Assembly: GCA_947493575.1 (NCBI GenBank)
Contig: CANLRQ010000002.1
Coordinates: forward strand, 124,001-188,000
Direction: 5' to 3'
Length of the DNA: 64,000 nt
DNA from: an uncultured Marinomonas sp.
Lineage (GTDB): Bacteria > Pseudomonadota > Gammaproteobacteria > Pseudomonadales > Marinomonadaceae
Below are positions 63,976 through 64,000 of the stretch, piece after piece; within the stretch, counting starts at the first letter, position 1, and each line of letters begins with the position of its first letter. The notes beneath the pieces are model-generated. The model was given only the letters and a program-made list of their open reading frames with translations. It did no database searches and was not told the origin of the DNA. The translations under genes were made by a program, and so were the position numbers.

Positions 63976-64000
63976 ACGCCCTCCCCAGCTAGGTTCTCAT
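63972..64000 (-). CDS. 3' end of a gene upstream of gspK, probably gspJ (partial)
   Basis: On the minus strand the last nine codons read ENLAGEGV then a TGA overlapping the gspK GTG. Position, overlap and gene order point to gspJ, the minor pseudopilin before gspK in other type II secretion operons. The sequence is too short to prove this. The gene continues beyond the window. Confidence 0.4.

Overview
The window looks like the chromosome of a marine, AT-rich gammaproteobacterium of the Oceanospirillales, most likely Marinomonas or a close relative. Pointers are a LodA/LodB-type quinoprotein oxidase pair (a family first described in Marinomonas mediterranea), a BCCT betaine-type transporter, TRAP transport of uronates, two types of chemoreceptor, and a standard gammaproteobacterial core block (prfB-lysS, zapA-6S RNA-ygfA, gspKLM). 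The genus assignment is inference from gene content, not from a marker gene.

Layout. 1-12 kb is a catabolic cluster: aldo/keto reductase, two aldehyde dehydrogenases, an aspartase/fumarase-type lyase, an enolase-superfamily dehydratase, a GMC alcohol dehydrogenase, a BCCT transporter and a LysR regulator. Two perfect palindromes sharing a TGGAATA/TATTCCA core bracket its left arm and lie in its divergent promoter region. 12-18 kb holds a lodA/lodB-like pair and metY among many small non-autonomous transposons. 18-24 kb holds a chemoreceptor, a two-gene split chemoreceptor operon and a TPR protein. 24.2-27.7 kb is a four-gene array of helical, mostly unrecognised proteins; it is the best candidate here for an undescribed system. 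27.7-32.4 kb has ordinary single genes (DinB, Nudix, VOC, AraC, ASCH).

32.5-41.3 kb is a uronate / unsaturated-uronate locus: TRAP transporter, uronate dehydrogenase, KdgF-like cupin, RpiB-type (DhuI-like) isomerase, KduD, an IclR/KdgR regulator and a permease, with a broken kdgD-like gene and a broken GntR regulator. 41.5-55.6 kb is an accessory island: remnants of three insertion-sequence families, a PIN toxin-antitoxin pair, a REP-associated-type transposase, and a WYL-regulated type I restriction operon (hsdM-hsdS-SIR2-hsdR) followed by a frameshifted, truncated McrB-like gene. Two ~310-bp direct repeats made of long hairpins separate this island from the core genes hisC, lysS, prfB (with its programmed +1 frameshift), zapA, 6S RNA, ygfA and gspMLK.

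Mobile DNA. At least two families of miniature transposons with related ends (GAGACCTTTGCACGA and GAGAYCTCAGCATAACTC) and 5-bp target duplications are scattered over 6-32 kb, plus a third, IS5-type element flanked by CTAG. A decayed transposase gene at 41.5 kb carries the second type of end and is a plausible relative of the enzyme that moved them. Several genes (uracil-DNA glycosylase, metR, gntR, kdgD, mcrB) survive only as fragments, so the accessory part of this chromosome is being actively eroded.
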